From Streptococcus cristatus (GTDB lineage: Bacteria > Bacillota > Bacilli > Lactobacillales > Streptococcaceae), in NCBI RefSeq assembly GCF_003943515.1, contig NZ_RJPT01000007.1, forward strand, positions 1,267 to 65,266: 64,000 nt of DNA, read 5' to 3'. Below the pieces are notes generated by a model. The model saw nothing but the letters and a program-made list of their open reading frames with translations, ran no database searches and was not told the DNA's origin. Below, piece after piece: positions 1-9,216 of the stretch (the first letter of the stretch is position 1; each line of letters begins with the position of its first letter). Both the position numbers and the translations under genes were made by a program.

Positions 1-63
1 ATATAACTTAGATTCAAACTGTTGTCTGTTTTTTTGTTATTTAATTGTTAGGAGTGACAAGAA

Positions 64-468
64 ATGAAGAAATTATATAGCAATACATATTTAATGCGAT
101 TTTTAACTGCCCAGCTTCCTAGTCTGGCTTTATTCGTTATGATTTTAAGTAACCAGATTTTTAAAGCATCGCTTCTAGTTCAGATTTGTTTTTATTTGAT
201 ACTTGTGAGCAATCTTGTGTTGAATCTTTATTTTATGAATCAAATAAAAAAAGAAAGTAGTTCCGACATCTTATCAAACCAAATTTTCTTTACGATTTTG
301 ACTTTGGCTCTGTTTATATTTAGTTCTTACAGACTGATAACGATTAGTGATGAATTTCAAAAATTAATTGCTCTGATATCCACTATTTTATTATTTATCT
401 TACTTATTCTACTTATTTGGGGAATAAAATATGCCAAGGTAACTAGTAGAAAACATAAAACAAATTAG
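64..468 (+). CDS. Small integral membrane protein, function unknown
   Basis: A 134-aa, strongly hydrophobic protein with about four predicted membrane segments (near residues 12-30, 36-55, 73-92 and 99-122) and a basic C-terminal tail. An AGGAG-type ribosome-binding site sits about 10 nt before the ATG. No family is recognised. It lies upstream of an ABC exporter but is separated from it by a terminator-like hairpin and about 440 bp, so it belongs to a different transcript. Small membrane proteins next to ABC-2 exporters are sometimes self-protection proteins; that is only a possibility here. Confidence 0.6.
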   Translation: MKKLYSNTYLMRFLTAQLPSLALFVMILSNQIFKASLLVQICFYLILVSNLVLNLYFMNQIKKESSSDILSNQIFFTILTLALFIFSSYRLITISDEFQKLIALISTILLFILLILLIWGIKYAKVTSRKHKTN

Positions 469-638
469 ATTTGCTAAATTGAACAGTCTATCGCTATACT
501 CTCTCTGACTTACTTTTTCGTGATGTTTTCTAAGAATATTTCTTATAGCATTTTTTCAAGAAGACGATACGGAATATCCTGCTGGTCAATTCTTTCTCAT
601 GCTCTTTGTAATTTAAACCTTATTATTTTTGAAAAACC

Positions 639-672
639 AGCACTTGCTTACAAGCAAGTGCTGTGTTTTTTT
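639..672 (+). terminator. Rho-independent terminator
   Basis: Stem arms AGCACTTGCTT and AAGCAAGTGCT face each other with a very short loop, followed by a T-rich run. It would stop transcripts coming from the membrane-protein gene at 64-468. Confidence 0.75.
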
Positions 673-721
673 CTTCAAATGACCATTTAGGATGAAATAC
701 AGACTGTTTATGATTTTCGAC

Positions 722-749
722 TTGTTATTTGAAGAAAGCGCGCTATAAT
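722..749 (+). promoter_or_regulatory. Putative promoter upstream of ABC exporter
   Basis: TTGTTA at 722-727 and TATAAT at 744-749 are separated by 16 nt. It would give a leader of roughly 155 nt before the ABC ATPase start at 913. The downstream TATAAT boxes at 826-842 are an alternative. Confidence 0.45.
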
Positions 750-912
750 CTAAGTAGGTTAAGATTGACTTTACAAATGGTTGAAATCTGTTAAGACAAA
801 AAAACTTTTAATCAAAAATTTATGTTATAATAACAGTATAATAATCGTTTGTAATTTTGGGGAAAAGATGATTTGCTATATCTAATGGCGCTTTTTGGAA
901 TGGAGGGCATCT

Positions 913-1776
913 ATGAAGTTAGAAATGACAGGCATTAGCAAGAGCTATGGCTCTAAGTCTGTGCTCAAAGATATTTCCTGTGAATTTACTGAGGGGGTTT
1001 ATGGTTTACTTGGGGCAAATGGTACAGGTAAGACGACCTTGATGAATATCATTTGTGATCTCATAAAGCCGAGCCAAGGAAGGATAAAGTTTGATGGGGC
1101 ATCGAATGTAGAAGAGTATATCCAGTATCTCGGATTCTTGCCTCAAGATTTTTCTTATTATCATAACTTTACTGGGCACGATTTCCTTCTATATATGGCC
1201 GCTCTTAAGGGAATGACGAAGAAACAAGCCAGAGTAGAGAGCGATAAGTTTTTGAAACTTACTGGTTTATACGATGTCAGGAAAAAGAAGATTGCTTCCT
1301 ATTCGGGTGGTATGAAGCAAAGACTCGGTATTGCGCAGGCACTTCTCAATAATCCCAAAATATTGATTTTAGATGAGCCAACCGTAGGACTGGATCCCAA
1401 GGAAAGGGTGAAATTCAGAAATATTATCAGTGAGCTATCGGCTAATAAAATCATCCTCTTATCTACCCATATCGTATCTGACGTAGAAGCGATAGCCAAG
1501 GAAATCCTAATCCTAAAAGATGGAAATTTTGTGGAGAGAGGTAGTGCTAAGGAACTTCTTTCACTTATCGAGGGGCAAGTTTGGGAATTTCGTGTTTCCG
1601 AGCGTGAGTGGCAGCGTTTTGCAAGGGATTATGTAATTGTGAATGAGCGGATAGAACCAGACGGTATCGTCTTGCGGGTTATTAGCGATGAGAGTCCTGT
1701 CGAAGGGGCGCAAGGGGTGATTCCGAGTCTGGAAGATTTGTATATCTATTACTTTAGAGAGGAGGCAAATGGATGA
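913..1776 (+). CDS. ABC transporter ATP-binding protein
   Basis: A 287-aa ATPase of the CcmA/ABC-2 exporter class, expected to power the permease encoded immediately downstream. Visible motifs are Walker A GANGTGKTT near residues 34-42, signature SGGMKQ near 131-136 and Walker B ILILDEPT with D154 and E155, followed by a D-loop. The ATG at 913 is chosen because GGAGG lies 6 nt upstream; a TTG at 895 is in frame but has no ribosome-binding site. The stop overlaps the permease start (ATGA), indicating translational coupling. The substrate is unknown; a peptide, drug or lipid export role is typical of the class. Confidence 0.9.
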   Translation: MKLEMTGISKSYGSKSVLKDISCEFTEGVYGLLGANGTGKTTLMNIICDLIKPSQGRIKFDGASNVEEYIQYLGFLPQDFSYYHNFTGHDFLLYMAALKGMTKKQARVESDKFLKLTGLYDVRKKKIASYSGGMKQRLGIAQALLNNPKILILDEPTVGLDPKERVKFRNIISELSANKIILLSTHIVSDVEAIAKEILILKDGNFVERGSAKELLSLIEGQVWEFRVSEREWQRFARDYVIVNERIEPDGIVLRVISDESPVEGAQGVIPSLEDLYIYYFREEANG

Positions 1777-2933
1777 TAGCATTAGTTCCTTTTGAATTGA
1801 AAAAATTATTAAAAAAGAAGTCAGTTTTAGGTGCAGTCTTGGCTATTATACTGGTTTTAGCTGGATTGTTCTATGCAAATTTTTTTAATGATGGTCAGAT
1901 TAGCGGGTCTTCAGCTGATCGAATACATGGAAGACAAGCAGTTGTGATCAAACAAAAGATTGCTGAAGAGCATACGGGTTATTTATCGGATGATTTAATG
2001 GATAAAATCGTTAATGACTATGCAGCCAATATGCCCTATTTTAAACAGAATGATTTGTATGATATGTTTTCCTGGTATGCCATTGATCGCCTCGTCTCAA
2101 ATTCTCAAGAAATTTTAACAGATACTTATAAATCTGACGATGTCTTACATTATGACCGGATTAGCCTCAAGTCACAAGAAGAGCTGCAGTCTCATTTTCC
2201 TTTAAAAACGTTAAAACTGGGAAATTTTGCACCTTGGCATAAGTTATTTAATACCTTAAATGCAGCTTTTAGTGTAATGGTGGTATTTGTGATCTATATT
2301 TGCTGCTCTGTTTTCTCAGGTGATCGAGCAAGAAAGATGGATTCATTGCTTTTGACAACTAAATATGGTCGCAACCAGTTAACGATTGTAAAAATCTTAT
2401 CTGTTTTTGGAATTGCTAGTTTAACATTTGTCCTTATTAATAGCCTTGTTTTACTGGTATTTGGGACCTACTTCGGTTGGAGTGGTTGGGATACCAGTGT
2501 CCAGATGAACTTGGAATGGATTTCGACTATTTATAATATTTTGCAATTTCCTGTCCATATGAATCTCTTAGAATTGTTGATTCGCCTTATTCTATTCCAG
2601 TTTGTTGGTTTACTCTTTATTCTTGGAGTGATGGTTCTCATATCTAGTTTGACAAAGTCGCCTCTAGCAACATTTGCAAGTTCTGTAGGGATGTTCTTGG
2701 CTCCAGACTTTTTGATGAATATCTTCAGAGATGGTTTGATGAATAAGATACTAACTATTTTTTCAATTTCAACCGATGGAACGGAAGGAATCTTATTGAA
2801 ACTTTCCAATAGCAAAGGGTTTCTCTTCAATGATTTTACCGTAAATGGTGTTAGCGTGATCATTATCCGGCTCTCTCTCATGCTCCTCTGCTGTCTGATG
2901 ACTTATCGAATCATCCGAAAAAGAGGACTTTAA
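1773..2933 (+). CDS. ABC-2 type permease
   Basis: A 386-aa membrane protein starting inside the stop of the ATPase gene and preceded by GAGGAGG. It has an N-terminal membrane anchor near residues 17-35, a long probably external segment (about 40-165), then about five hydrophobic segments to the C-terminus, where it ends in a basic tail. This layout (one TM, large loop, TM bundle) is common among ABC-2 permeases paired with a stand-alone ATPase. No substrate-specific features are seen. Confidence 0.82.
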   Translation: MIALVPFELKKLLKKKSVLGAVLAIILVLAGLFYANFFNDGQISGSSADRIHGRQAVVIKQKIAEEHTGYLSDDLMDKIVNDYAANMPYFKQNDLYDMFSWYAIDRLVSNSQEILTDTYKSDDVLHYDRISLKSQEELQSHFPLKTLKLGNFAPWHKLFNTLNAAFSVMVVFVIYICCSVFSGDRARKMDSLLLTTKYGRNQLTIVKILSVFGIASLTFVLINSLVLLVFGTYFGWSGWDTSVQMNLEWISTIYNILQFPVHMNLLELLIRLILFQFVGLLFILGVMVLISSLTKSPLATFASSVGMFLAPDFLMNIFRDGLMNKILTIFSISTDGTEGILLKLSNSKGFLFNDFTVNGVSVIIIRLSLMLLCCLMTYRIIRKRGL

Positions 2934-3029
2934 ACTAACTGTTGTCTATTTTAGTTTATTTTAGAAAAGTAGTTTCGCTTCTCTGATGGAATATACAAGG
3001 AAAAAAGAGGTCACTAATATGGAAAAAAA

Positions 3030-3212
3030 TTGTTTTATAAAATTGCTCTGCTTATATCTTTTGTGCTAACGGCAGGAGGTCTATTATTAACACTCTGTAA
3101 TTATTTATTTTTTAATTATCCGTTTTTAAACCAAACTACGGTAGGCCTAATTGTCTCGTTTTTAATGGTTTTGCTTATATTTTTTAGTTCTCATCATAGA
3201 AATAGGGATTGA
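3030..3212 (+). CDS. Small two-TM membrane protein, probable A-tract frameshift at its start
   Basis: This frame encodes about 60 residues with two hydrophobic segments and a basic C-terminus, but its only upstream start is a TTG with no ribosome-binding site. An ATG at 3019 preceded by AAAGAGG is in the wrong frame and stops after 16 codons. Between them lies a run of seven A (3023-3029); one more A would join the good start to this frame, giving a protein beginning MEKKLFYK. It is either a slippage-prone (phase-variable) gene, a recent frameshift, or a sequencing error. Family unknown. Confidence 0.5.
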   Translation: MFYKIALLISFVLTAGGLLLTLCNYLFFNYPFLNQTTVGLIVSFLMVLLIFFSSHHRNRD

Positions 3213-3291
3213 TTTTTTGATTACTTGAGAATAAAAAGAAAAAAACTGCTAAAGACATTCTTTGAATTTATCCTTTAAAGGAGTTGATTTT

Positions 3292-3690
3292 ATGACTAAT
3301 ACTAGGCGAGCAGTAGTTGCTACGAGCTTAGGTTTCATCTTATTGTTAGCAGTGGGAATTCTACTGCAGATTCGCTTTGGGAGCATGGTCTTTTTGCTAA
3401 GTCTATTCTGTTATGCGGAAGCATTTATCATCTGGTACGCGAAAAGTAAGTCTAAGTCGCAGATCAGTGGCAGTCGGAGTATTGAACTCTTCTGGCTTTA
3501 TATCAAGCAGTTGAAAATCTTTTATGTCACAATTTTGTGTCTTTCGATTCCTTTCGTTTCCCTGTCTTCTGACCCCACTTATGATTTGTTTTTTGTGCTT
3601 GGGTTGTTAGTATTTTCGCTCTTAAGCAATTATATCTTTAGCTCTCATGGCATTCAGCCATCTAAGAAAGAGACTGATGTAAAAGATTAA
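3292..3690 (+). CDS. Hypothetical membrane protein
   Basis: A 132-aa protein with four hydrophobic segments (near residues 8-25, 30-46, 74-92 and 98-116) and a charged C-terminal tail. The ATG at 3292 is preceded by AAAGGAG at a normal distance, so the longer in-frame version from 3262 is not preferred. It may be co-transcribed with the small membrane protein upstream. No family recognised. It is followed by an intergenic repeat carrying a terminator-like hairpin. Confidence 0.65.
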   Translation: MTNTRRAVVATSLGFILLLAVGILLQIRFGSMVFLLSLFCYAEAFIIWYAKSKSKSQISGSRSIELFWLYIKQLKIFYVTILCLSIPFVSLSSDPTYDLFFVLGLLVFSLLSNYIFSSHGIQPSKKETDVKD

Positions 3691-3739
3691 TTGTTTTAGC
3701 TGTAGCAGTTATTCAGCTTGCTGTTTTCTACAAAAGAAA

Positions 3740-3915
3740 AGAGGCTGGGACAAAAGTCCTAGCCTCTCAATTGTCTTTGAGATGTCAAGTAAGACGCAGT
3801 GGTTGAGTGGGCTCTACTACGCTGATTTTATCAGCTTTTACAGCCCTACTCAACTGTGCGGAGGTGGGACGACGAAATCGAATTCTAACGAATTACCGAT
3901 TTCTGTTCCACTCTC
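3740..3915. repeat. Intergenic repeat, copy A (inverted relative to copy B at 33837-34012)
   Basis: About 176 bp nearly identical, in reverse complement, to 33837-34012; I see only a handful of mismatches. One end is a strong hairpin (GAGGCTgGGAC / GTCCtAGCCTC); the interior has further inverted pieces, including a CTGATTTTATCAG-type hairpin. It lies between convergent genes (the membrane protein on + and DUF3042 on -), where it probably acts as a bidirectional terminator. Frames running through it are not genes. Confidence 0.85.
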
Positions 3916-3934
3916 TTTTGTAAAATGTGCAGGC

Positions 3935-4105
3935 TTAGTGTGCTACACGTTTGCGAGCGGCTTTCTTACGGTTTTCTTCGATGAAAGCTGCTTTTTGTTC
4001 CTCAGGTTCGATGACTTTTTTCTTAAAGGCATAGACTGCACCAGCAAGAGCAGCGACAGTACCTGCTACACCTGTAAGAACGCCTTTTCCAAATCCTTTA
4101 GCCAT
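3935..4105 (-). CDS. DUF3042 family small protein
   Basis: Read on the minus strand from ATG at 4105 to TAA at 3935-3937, this encodes 56 residues starting MAKGFGKGVLTGVAGTVAA and ending in a basic RKKAARKRVAH tail. The pattern (Gly/Ala-rich hydrophobic N-terminal helix, then a highly charged helix) is that of the DUF3042 family of small Firmicute proteins, from memory. A GGAG ribosome-binding site lies just upstream. It is divergent from miaA and shares the intergenic promoter region with it. Role unknown; likely membrane-associated. Confidence 0.88.
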   Translation of the reverse strand: MAKGFGKGVLTGVAGTVAALAGAVYAFKKKVIEPEEQKAAFIEENRKKAARKRVAH

Positions 4106-4138
4106 GTGATTTCTCCTTTTCTGAACTTTTATTATTTA

Positions 4139-4147
4139 TGTTATAAT
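4139..4147 (+). promoter_or_regulatory. Extended -10 promoter of miaA
   Basis: TG-T-TATAAT lies about 40 bp upstream of the miaA ATG, in the 82-bp region shared with the divergent DUF3042 gene. A weak CTGAAC at 4121-4126 is a possible -35. Confidence 0.55.
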
Positions 4148-4187
4148 TAATAGTAACGAAAAATCAAAATTTTTTCAAGGAAAAAAG

Positions 4188-5072
4188 ATGAAAACCAAAA
4201 TAATTGTGATAGTGGGGCCGACGGCAGTTGGGAAAACGGCTCTGAGTATCGAGGTAGCCAAGCGCTTCAATGGTCAAATTATCAGCGGTGATAGTCAGCA
4301 GGTCTATCGTGGCTTGGATATTGGCACGGCTAAGATTCGTCCTGAGGAGCAGGAGGGTATTCCTCACCATCTGCTGGATGTGCGGGATGTCGGCGAGAGC
4401 TATTCGGCCTATGACTTTGTGACTGAGGCGACTCAAGCCATTCGTGAGATTGAGGCTCAAGGTCAGCTTCCCATCATTTGCGGTGGCACAGGGCTCTATA
4501 TCCAGAGCTTGCTCGAGGGCTATCATCTGGGCGGCTCCGTTCCTCACGAGGAGATTCTGGCCTATCGGGCGCAGCTGGATACTTGGTCGGATGAGGCTTT
4601 GTTTGGGAAAATAGCAGAGCTAGGTATCGAGATTCCCCAGCTGAATCGACGCAGGGCTATGAGGGCGCTGGAGATTGCTCAGTTAGGCGGTCAACTAGAA
4701 AATAATCAACCAGACTATGAAGCCCTGCTGATTTGCCTAGATGATGAACGAGAAAAACTTTATGAGCGAATCAATCAGCGAGTAGATTTGATGGTGGAAG
4801 CTGGACTTTTAGAAGAAGCCCGCTGGCTGTATGAGCAGGCTCCGACCAGTCAAGCAAGCAAAGGCATTGGCTACAAGGAACTTTTTCCCTACTTTGAAAG
4901 TCTGATGAGCCTTGAAGAGGCAGTGGACAAGCTCAAGCAGAATACCCGCCGTTTCGCCAAGCGCCAGCTGACTTGGTTTCGCAATCGGATGGCAGTGACC
5001 TTTTATCAGGTGGGAAATCCAGACTACAAAGAGCAGGTTATGGAAGATATCAGGAAGTTTTTGGACAAGTAA
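4188..5072 (+). CDS. miaA: tRNA dimethylallyltransferase
   Basis: A 294-aa enzyme that transfers a dimethylallyl group to N6 of A37 in tRNAs reading codons that start with U, stabilising decoding. The P-loop GPTAVGKT is at residues 10-17; the family motifs [17 protein letters not shown] and the downstream HHLLD and GGTGLY are present, and length is normal. An AAGGAAAA ribosome-binding site precedes the ATG. It is the first gene of a run continuing with hflX and rnz. The GC-rich codon choice differs from the AT-rich accessory genes nearby. Confidence 0.96.
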   Translation: MKTKIIVIVGPTAVGKTALSIEVAKRFNGQIISGDSQQVYRGLDIGTAKIRPEEQEGIPHHLLDVRDVGESYSAYDFVTEATQAIREIEAQGQLPIICGGTGLYIQSLLEGYHLGGSVPHEEILAYRAQLDTWSDEALFGKIAELGIEIPQLNRRRAMRALEIAQLGGQLENNQPDYEALLICLDDEREKLYERINQRVDLMVEAGLLEEARWLYEQAPTSQASKGIGYKELFPYFESLMSLEEAVDKLKQNTRRFAKRQLTWFRNRMAVTFYQVGNPDYKEQVMEDIRKFLDK

Positions 5073-5103
5073 CTGGCTGACCAAGTCTTAGTAAGGATAT
5101 GAA

Positions 5104-6342
5104 ATGATAGAAACAGAGAAAAAAATAGAGCGCGTCTTTCTGGTCGGTGTGGAACTAGCAGACACGGAAAATTTTGACCTATCCATGGAAGAACTGCAAG
5201 GTTTAGCCAAGACTGCAGGTGCAGAAGTAATCGGCTCTTACAGCCAGAAGCGGGAAAAGTACGATAGCAAGACCTTTGTCGGATCTGGCAAGTTAGAAGA
5301 AATCCGACAGATGGTTGATGCCGAAGAGATTTCGACCGTTATTGTCAATAACCGTCTGACCCCCCGCCAAAATGTCAATCTAGAGGAAAGCTTGGGGGTC
5401 AAGGTCATTGACCGTATGCAGCTGATTTTGGATATTTTTGCCATGAGGGCTAGGAGTCATGAGGGCAAGCTGCAAGTGCATCTGGCCCAGCTCAAGTACC
5501 TGCTCCCTCGCTTGGTTGGCCAGGGTATTATGCTCAGCCGTCAGGCAGGTGGCATTGGCTCCCGTGGTCCTGGTGAAAGCCAGCTGGAGCTCAATCGACG
5601 CAGTGTCCGCAATCAGATTCATGATATTGAGCGCCAGCTCAAGGCAGTGGAGAAAAATCGGGCAACCGTTCGTGAAAAGCGGTTGGAATCCAGTATTTTC
5701 AAAATCGGCCTCATCGGCTATACCAATGCAGGCAAGTCCACGATCATGAACTGCTTGACCAGTAAGAGCCAGTATGAGGCAGACGAGCTCTTTGCGACGC
5801 TTGACGCCACGACCAAGAACATCAATCTCATTGGTCAGCTCAATGTCACTCTGACGGACACGGTTGGCTTCATTCAGGATTTGCCGACAGAGCTAGTATC
5901 TAGCTTTAAGTCCACACTGGAAGAGAGCAAAAATGTCGATTTGCTGGTCCATGTTATTGATGCTAGCGACCCTCATCATGAGGAGCACGAAAAGACTGTC
6001 CTCGACATCATGAAGGAGCTAGACATGCTGGATATTCCTCGGCTGACTCTCTACAACAAAGCAGACAAGGCAGAGGATTTCACTCCGACCTTGACTCCTT
6101 ATTCTTTGATTTCGGCTAAGGCGGACAATAGCAAGGCTGTTTTGCAGCAAATCCTGCTGGAGCGGATGAAAGAGCTCTTTTTGCCTTTTACCATCAAGGT
6201 AGCGCCGGCTAAAGCTTACAAGATTAATGATTTAGAGAAAGTCGCAATTATCGGAAATCGAGAATACATAGACGACGTCGAAGTTATTTCAGGCTGGATT
6301 GCCGAAAAAAATAAATGGAAGCTGGAAGAATTTTATGACTGA
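5104..6342 (+). CDS. hflX: GTPase HflX
   Basis: A 412-aa ribosome-associated GTPase; the family rescues or splits stalled or stress-inactivated ribosomes. An N-terminal HflX domain (to about residue 195) carries the conserved GGIGSRGPGESQLE stretch. The GTPase domain has G1 GYTNAGKST near residue 204, a DTVGF G3 motif and NKAD as G4. It follows miaA by 31 bp and overlaps the next gene by 8 bp, consistent with one transcript. Confidence 0.95.
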   Translation: MIETEKKIERVFLVGVELADTENFDLSMEELQGLAKTAGAEVIGSYSQKREKYDSKTFVGSGKLEEIRQMVDAEEISTVIVNNRLTPRQNVNLEESLGVKVIDRMQLILDIFAMRARSHEGKLQVHLAQLKYLLPRLVGQGIMLSRQAGGIGSRGPGESQLELNRRSVRNQIHDIERQLKAVEKNRATVREKRLESSIFKIGLIGYTNAGKSTIMNCLTSKSQYEADELFATLDATTKNINLIGQLNVTLTDTVGFIQDLPTELVSSFKSTLEESKNVDLLVHVIDASDPHHEEHEKTVLDIMKELDMLDIPRLTLYNKADKAEDFTPTLTPYSLISAKADNSKAVLQQILLERMKELFLPFTIKVAPAKAYKINDLEKVAIIGNREYIDDVEVISGWIAEKNKWKLEEFYD

Positions 6343-6958
6343 TTATATTGACTTAGCCCTGAAATACGGCGGTTTTACAAGCCTAGACAGGGTCTACTTA
6401 GAGCAAATATTGGCTGGCTTGACAGAGGAGCAGAAGCGTAGCTTTATCACACCGCCGCCTAGCGTTATCAATGCTTACTTTGCTGAGCTTTATCAAAAGA
6501 AAAGTCCAGAAGCTGCAACAGCCTATTTTCTAGAAATTACGCAAGCGCTGGACTTATGGAATGCGGAGCCTAGCTTTGTGGAAAGCAAGCCTTTTGTCCG
6601 CCTCAATCTTTCTGGCAAGTCCTACGGATTTTGCTATGAGAGCGAGGAAATCGGCTTGGTCTTCCCTGAAAACCCAGAGCCGGTAACAGCTGACTTGCTC
6701 TTTGAAATTGCTCAAGTCTTTCCCCAGTACTTGGTCTACGAAGAAGATGAGAGAATAAAAATGGTACCTCTCAAAGCTGAGTCTCAAGTCGTGGACAGTC
6801 AGGCGCTGACTGCCTTGACTGATTGGCAGCAGCTAGCGGATGGCAGCCAGAGAGTTCTGGGCTACAATCAAGATGAAGTCAGTCAGCTGGCTCAGTCCTA
6901 TGCTGGCAGAAAATACTATCACTCGCAGAATCGCTCTGCCATGATTTATATCATTTAG
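6335..6958 (+). CDS. Hypothetical cytoplasmic protein between hflX and rnz
   Basis: A 207-aa protein without signal or membrane segments and of mixed acidic character. The ATG at 6335 lies inside the hflX 3' end and is chosen because the longer frame from 6299 has no start signal. It sits between hflX and rnz, and I recall a similar gene in that place in other streptococci, which suggests a conserved housekeeping role. No catalytic motif is recognised. Confidence 0.75.
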   Translation: MTDYIDLALKYGGFTSLDRVYLEQILAGLTEEQKRSFITPPPSVINAYFAELYQKKSPEAATAYFLEITQALDLWNAEPSFVESKPFVRLNLSGKSYGFCYESEEIGLVFPENPEPVTADLLFEIAQVFPQYLVYEEDERIKMVPLKAESQVVDSQALTALTDWQQLADGSQRVLGYNQDEVSQLAQSYAGRKYYHSQNRSAMIYII

Positions 6959-6968
6959 AAAGAAAAAC

Positions 6969-7898
6969 ATGCAATTACAATTTTTAGGAACCGGAGCCGG
7001 TCAGCCGTCCAAGGCTCGCAATGTGTCTAGTCTTGTCCTCAAGCTTTTGGAGGAAATCAATGAAGTCTGGATGTTTGACTGCGGCGAAGGCACCCAGAAT
7101 CGAATCTTGGAAACTACCATCAAACCTCGTAAGATTTCAAAGATTTTCATCACGCACCTACACGGCGACCATATTTTCGGTTTGCCGGGTTTCCTCTCTA
7201 GCCGAGCTTTTCAAGCTAATGAAGAACAGACGGATTTGGAAATTTATGGACCAGTCGGTATCAAAAGCTTTGTGATGACAAGCTTGCGCGTGTCTGGTTC
7301 TCGCCTGCCTTATCGGATTGATTTTCATGAGTTTGATGAAAACGGTCTGGGCAAGATTTTGGAGACGGAAAAATTCACTGTCTATGCGGATAAGCTAGAC
7401 CACACGATTTTCTGCGTGGGTTATCGGGTGATGCAGAAAGATTTGGAAGGAACGCTGGATGCGGATAAGCTGCGTGAGGCGGGCGTTCCTTTTGGTCCTC
7501 TCTTTGGAAAAGTCAAGAATGGTCAGGATATCGTCCTAGAAGATGGCACGAAGATTGTCGCGGCTGATTACATCTCAGCTCCTCGCCCAGGTAAGACCAT
7601 TACCATTTTGGGTGACACTAGAAAGACTGACTCAAGTGTTCGCTTGGCTGTGGCGGCAGATGTGCTGGTTCATGAAGCGACCTACGGCAAGGGAGATGAA
7701 AAGATGGCTCGCAAGCATGGTCATTCTACCAATATGCAGGCTGCGGAAGTGGCTAAGGAAGCTGGTGTCAAACGCCTGCTGCTCAATCATGTCAGCGCGC
7801 GTTTCCTATCGAAAGACATTAGCCAAATGCGGCGCGATGCAAGTAGCGTCTTTGAAAATGTCCATGTGGTCAAGGATTTGGAAGAGGTTGAGTTATAA
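6969..7898 (+). CDS. rnz: Ribonuclease Z
   Basis: A 309-aa metallo-beta-lactamase-fold endonuclease that removes the 3' trailer from tRNA precursors. The zinc-binding motif THLHGDH gives H63, H65, D67 and H68, and later metal ligands appear in LGDTR and in NHVSAR near the C-terminus. Length is that of the short form RNase Z. It starts 10 bp after the preceding gene, completing a miaA-hflX-rnz RNA-maturation run. Confidence 0.95.
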   Translation: MQLQFLGTGAGQPSKARNVSSLVLKLLEEINEVWMFDCGEGTQNRILETTIKPRKISKIFITHLHGDHIFGLPGFLSSRAFQANEEQTDLEIYGPVGIKSFVMTSLRVSGSRLPYRIDFHEFDENGLGKILETEKFTVYADKLDHTIFCVGYRVMQKDLEGTLDADKLREAGVPFGPLFGKVKNGQDIVLEDGTKIVAADYISAPRPGKTITILGDTRKTDSSVRLAVAADVLVHEATYGKGDEKMARKHGHSTNMQAAEVAKEAGVKRLLLNHVSARFLSKDISQMRRDASSVFENVHVVKDLEEVEL

Positions 7899-7937
7899 TT
7901 TTAGAGTCTCGGACAGTTTCGTTGAGAGGAAAATAGG

Positions 7938-8429
7938 ATGGCAGTTGAAAATCCTTTATTCGATAAAGCTGATTGGTATTTTGAGGATGCATTAACCAAC
8001 TATATTTATAGTTATAACTTAGAAAATAAAGAATTAACACAAGATGATTATCAAGAGGTTCATCGTTGGGCTGCGAATCATATTGGCTTTTTCGTTACTT
8101 GGCTCATCCAGCATGATGCAAAGGAAATGATGACTCCTGATGAAGAAACATCACTCCAAAGTGTCAAAGACGAACAAACTTTGGGTGTGGATTATCTTCT
8201 AGACTGGTGTGACGGAAAATTAGGAACAATGGATGTCAAAAAGGACTTTCAGGCTTTTGTGAACAATTATTATGAACATCAGTACATGAAGGATTATTCC
8301 GAATTTGTAGTCAATAACTTGTACGACCTACCTTTGGAATTTTTAGGTAGCTGGGAGGATTATCATCTTTTTGCTCCAGTCATTGATCAAGCTTATGCTG
8401 ACTATTTAGCTGGAAAAAGATTTCATTGA
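7938..8429 (+). CDS. Hypothetical acidic protein
   Basis: A 163-aa acidic, aromatic-rich protein without signal peptide or membrane segments, starting with MAVENPLFDKADWYFEDA. It has an AGGAAAATAGG-like ribosome-binding region. It is more AT-rich than rnz and the dehydrogenase gene on either side. Composition and size resemble cytoplasmic proteins found near toxin-immunity loci, but I cannot assign a family with certainty. Confidence 0.65.
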   Translation: MAVENPLFDKADWYFEDALTNYIYSYNLENKELTQDDYQEVHRWAANHIGFFVTWLIQHDAKEMMTPDEETSLQSVKDEQTLGVDYLLDWCDGKLGTMDVKKDFQAFVNNYYEHQYMKDYSEFVVNNLYDLPLEFLGSWEDYHLFAPVIDQAYADYLAGKRFH

Positions 8430-8454
8430 TATTAACAACATGAAAGGCAGAACA

Positions 8455-9210
8455 ATGCGCACCATCATCATCACAGGGGCCAGCGGTGGGCTGGCTCAGA
8501 AAATGGTTAAGCTTTTGCCCCATGACCGCCTGATTTTGGTCGGACGGAGCAAGGCTAAGCTGGAAAAACTATATGGAAAAAAAGACAATCTTGACCTAGT
8601 GGAGCTGGATATTACAGACAGCTCGGCTTTGGAAAGATTTGCTGAGCGGATTGACAAGCAATACGGCCAAGTCGATGTCCTAGTTAATAACGCTGGCTAT
8701 GGAATTTTTGAAGAATTTGACAAAATCAGCTCAAGCGATATCGAGGCCATGTTTAAGGTCAATACCTTTGCCCTGATGAATCTGTCCCGTATCTTTGGGG
8801 CTCGCATGAAGCGGGCAGGCCGAGGCCATATCGTTAATATCGTTAGTATGGCTGGCCTCATTGCCAGTAGCAAGTCTAGTCTGTACTCAGCGACCAAGTT
8901 TGCGACTATTGGCTTTTCTAATGCCCTGCGTTTGGAACTCCTGCCTTTTGGGGTCTATGTCACGACGGTAAATCCCGGTCCTATCAAAACAGCCTTTTTC
9001 GATCAGGCAGATCCTGATGGTTCCTATGTGAAAGCAGTGGACAAGTATATGCTAGAGCCAGACTTTGTAGCAGGTAAAATTGTCAGTTCCTTTGGCAAAA
9101 AGAAGCGGGAAATCAACCTGCCTGGCATTCTCAATCTAGCCCACAAGCTTTATACACTTTTTCCAAGAATAGCCGACAAGATGGCAGCCAATATGTTTAA
9201 CTATAAGTGA
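8455..9210 (+). CDS. Short-chain dehydrogenase/reductase
   Basis: A 251-aa NAD(P)-dependent oxidoreductase of the classical SDR family. The cofactor motif TGASGGL is near residues 8-14, NNAGYG near 80, catalytic Ser in the VNIVSMAG region and YSATK (Tyr/Lys) near residue 143. ATG 8455 is chosen because AAAGGCAG lies 5 nt upstream; another ATG at 8440 is in frame but lacks a clear site. The substrate cannot be read from sequence. It is followed 6 bp later by a methyltransferase gene. Confidence 0.88.
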   Translation: MRTIIITGASGGLAQKMVKLLPHDRLILVGRSKAKLEKLYGKKDNLDLVELDITDSSALERFAERIDKQYGQVDVLVNNAGYGIFEEFDKISSSDIEAMFKVNTFALMNLSRIFGARMKRAGRGHIVNIVSMAGLIASSKSSLYSATKFATIGFSNALRLELLPFGVYVTTVNPGPIKTAFFDQADPDGSYVKAVDKYMLEPDFVAGKIVSSFGKKKREINLPGILNLAHKLYTLFPRIADKMAANMFNYK

Positions 9211-9216
9211 GGTTTT

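Larger units (their letters stand above)
469..912. other. Gene-poor gap upstream of ABC exporter
   Basis: No convincing gene is seen. The left part (470-630) is AT-rich without an open frame. A hairpin terminator lies at 639-672. Further right are two possible promoter regions for the ABC operon: TTGTTA/TATAAT with 16-nt spacing at 722-749, and two TATAAT boxes at 826-842, the first preceded by TG. Confidence 0.5.

Noticed and set aside
470..630. Possible degraded gene in the gap before the ABC exporter
   Set aside because: No frame gives a recognisable protein piece; left as AT-rich intergenic DNA.
3782..4150. A 122-codon open frame on the + strand across repeat copy A and DUF3042
   Set aside because: It consists of intergenic repeat DNA and the antisense of the DUF3042 gene; there is no ribosome-binding site, and its start portion recurs on the minus strand at 33.8-34.2 kb inside the other repeat copy.
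7543..7995. A 150-codon open frame overlapping rnz and the next gene
   Set aside because: Out of frame with both real genes; composition is that of a shadow frame.
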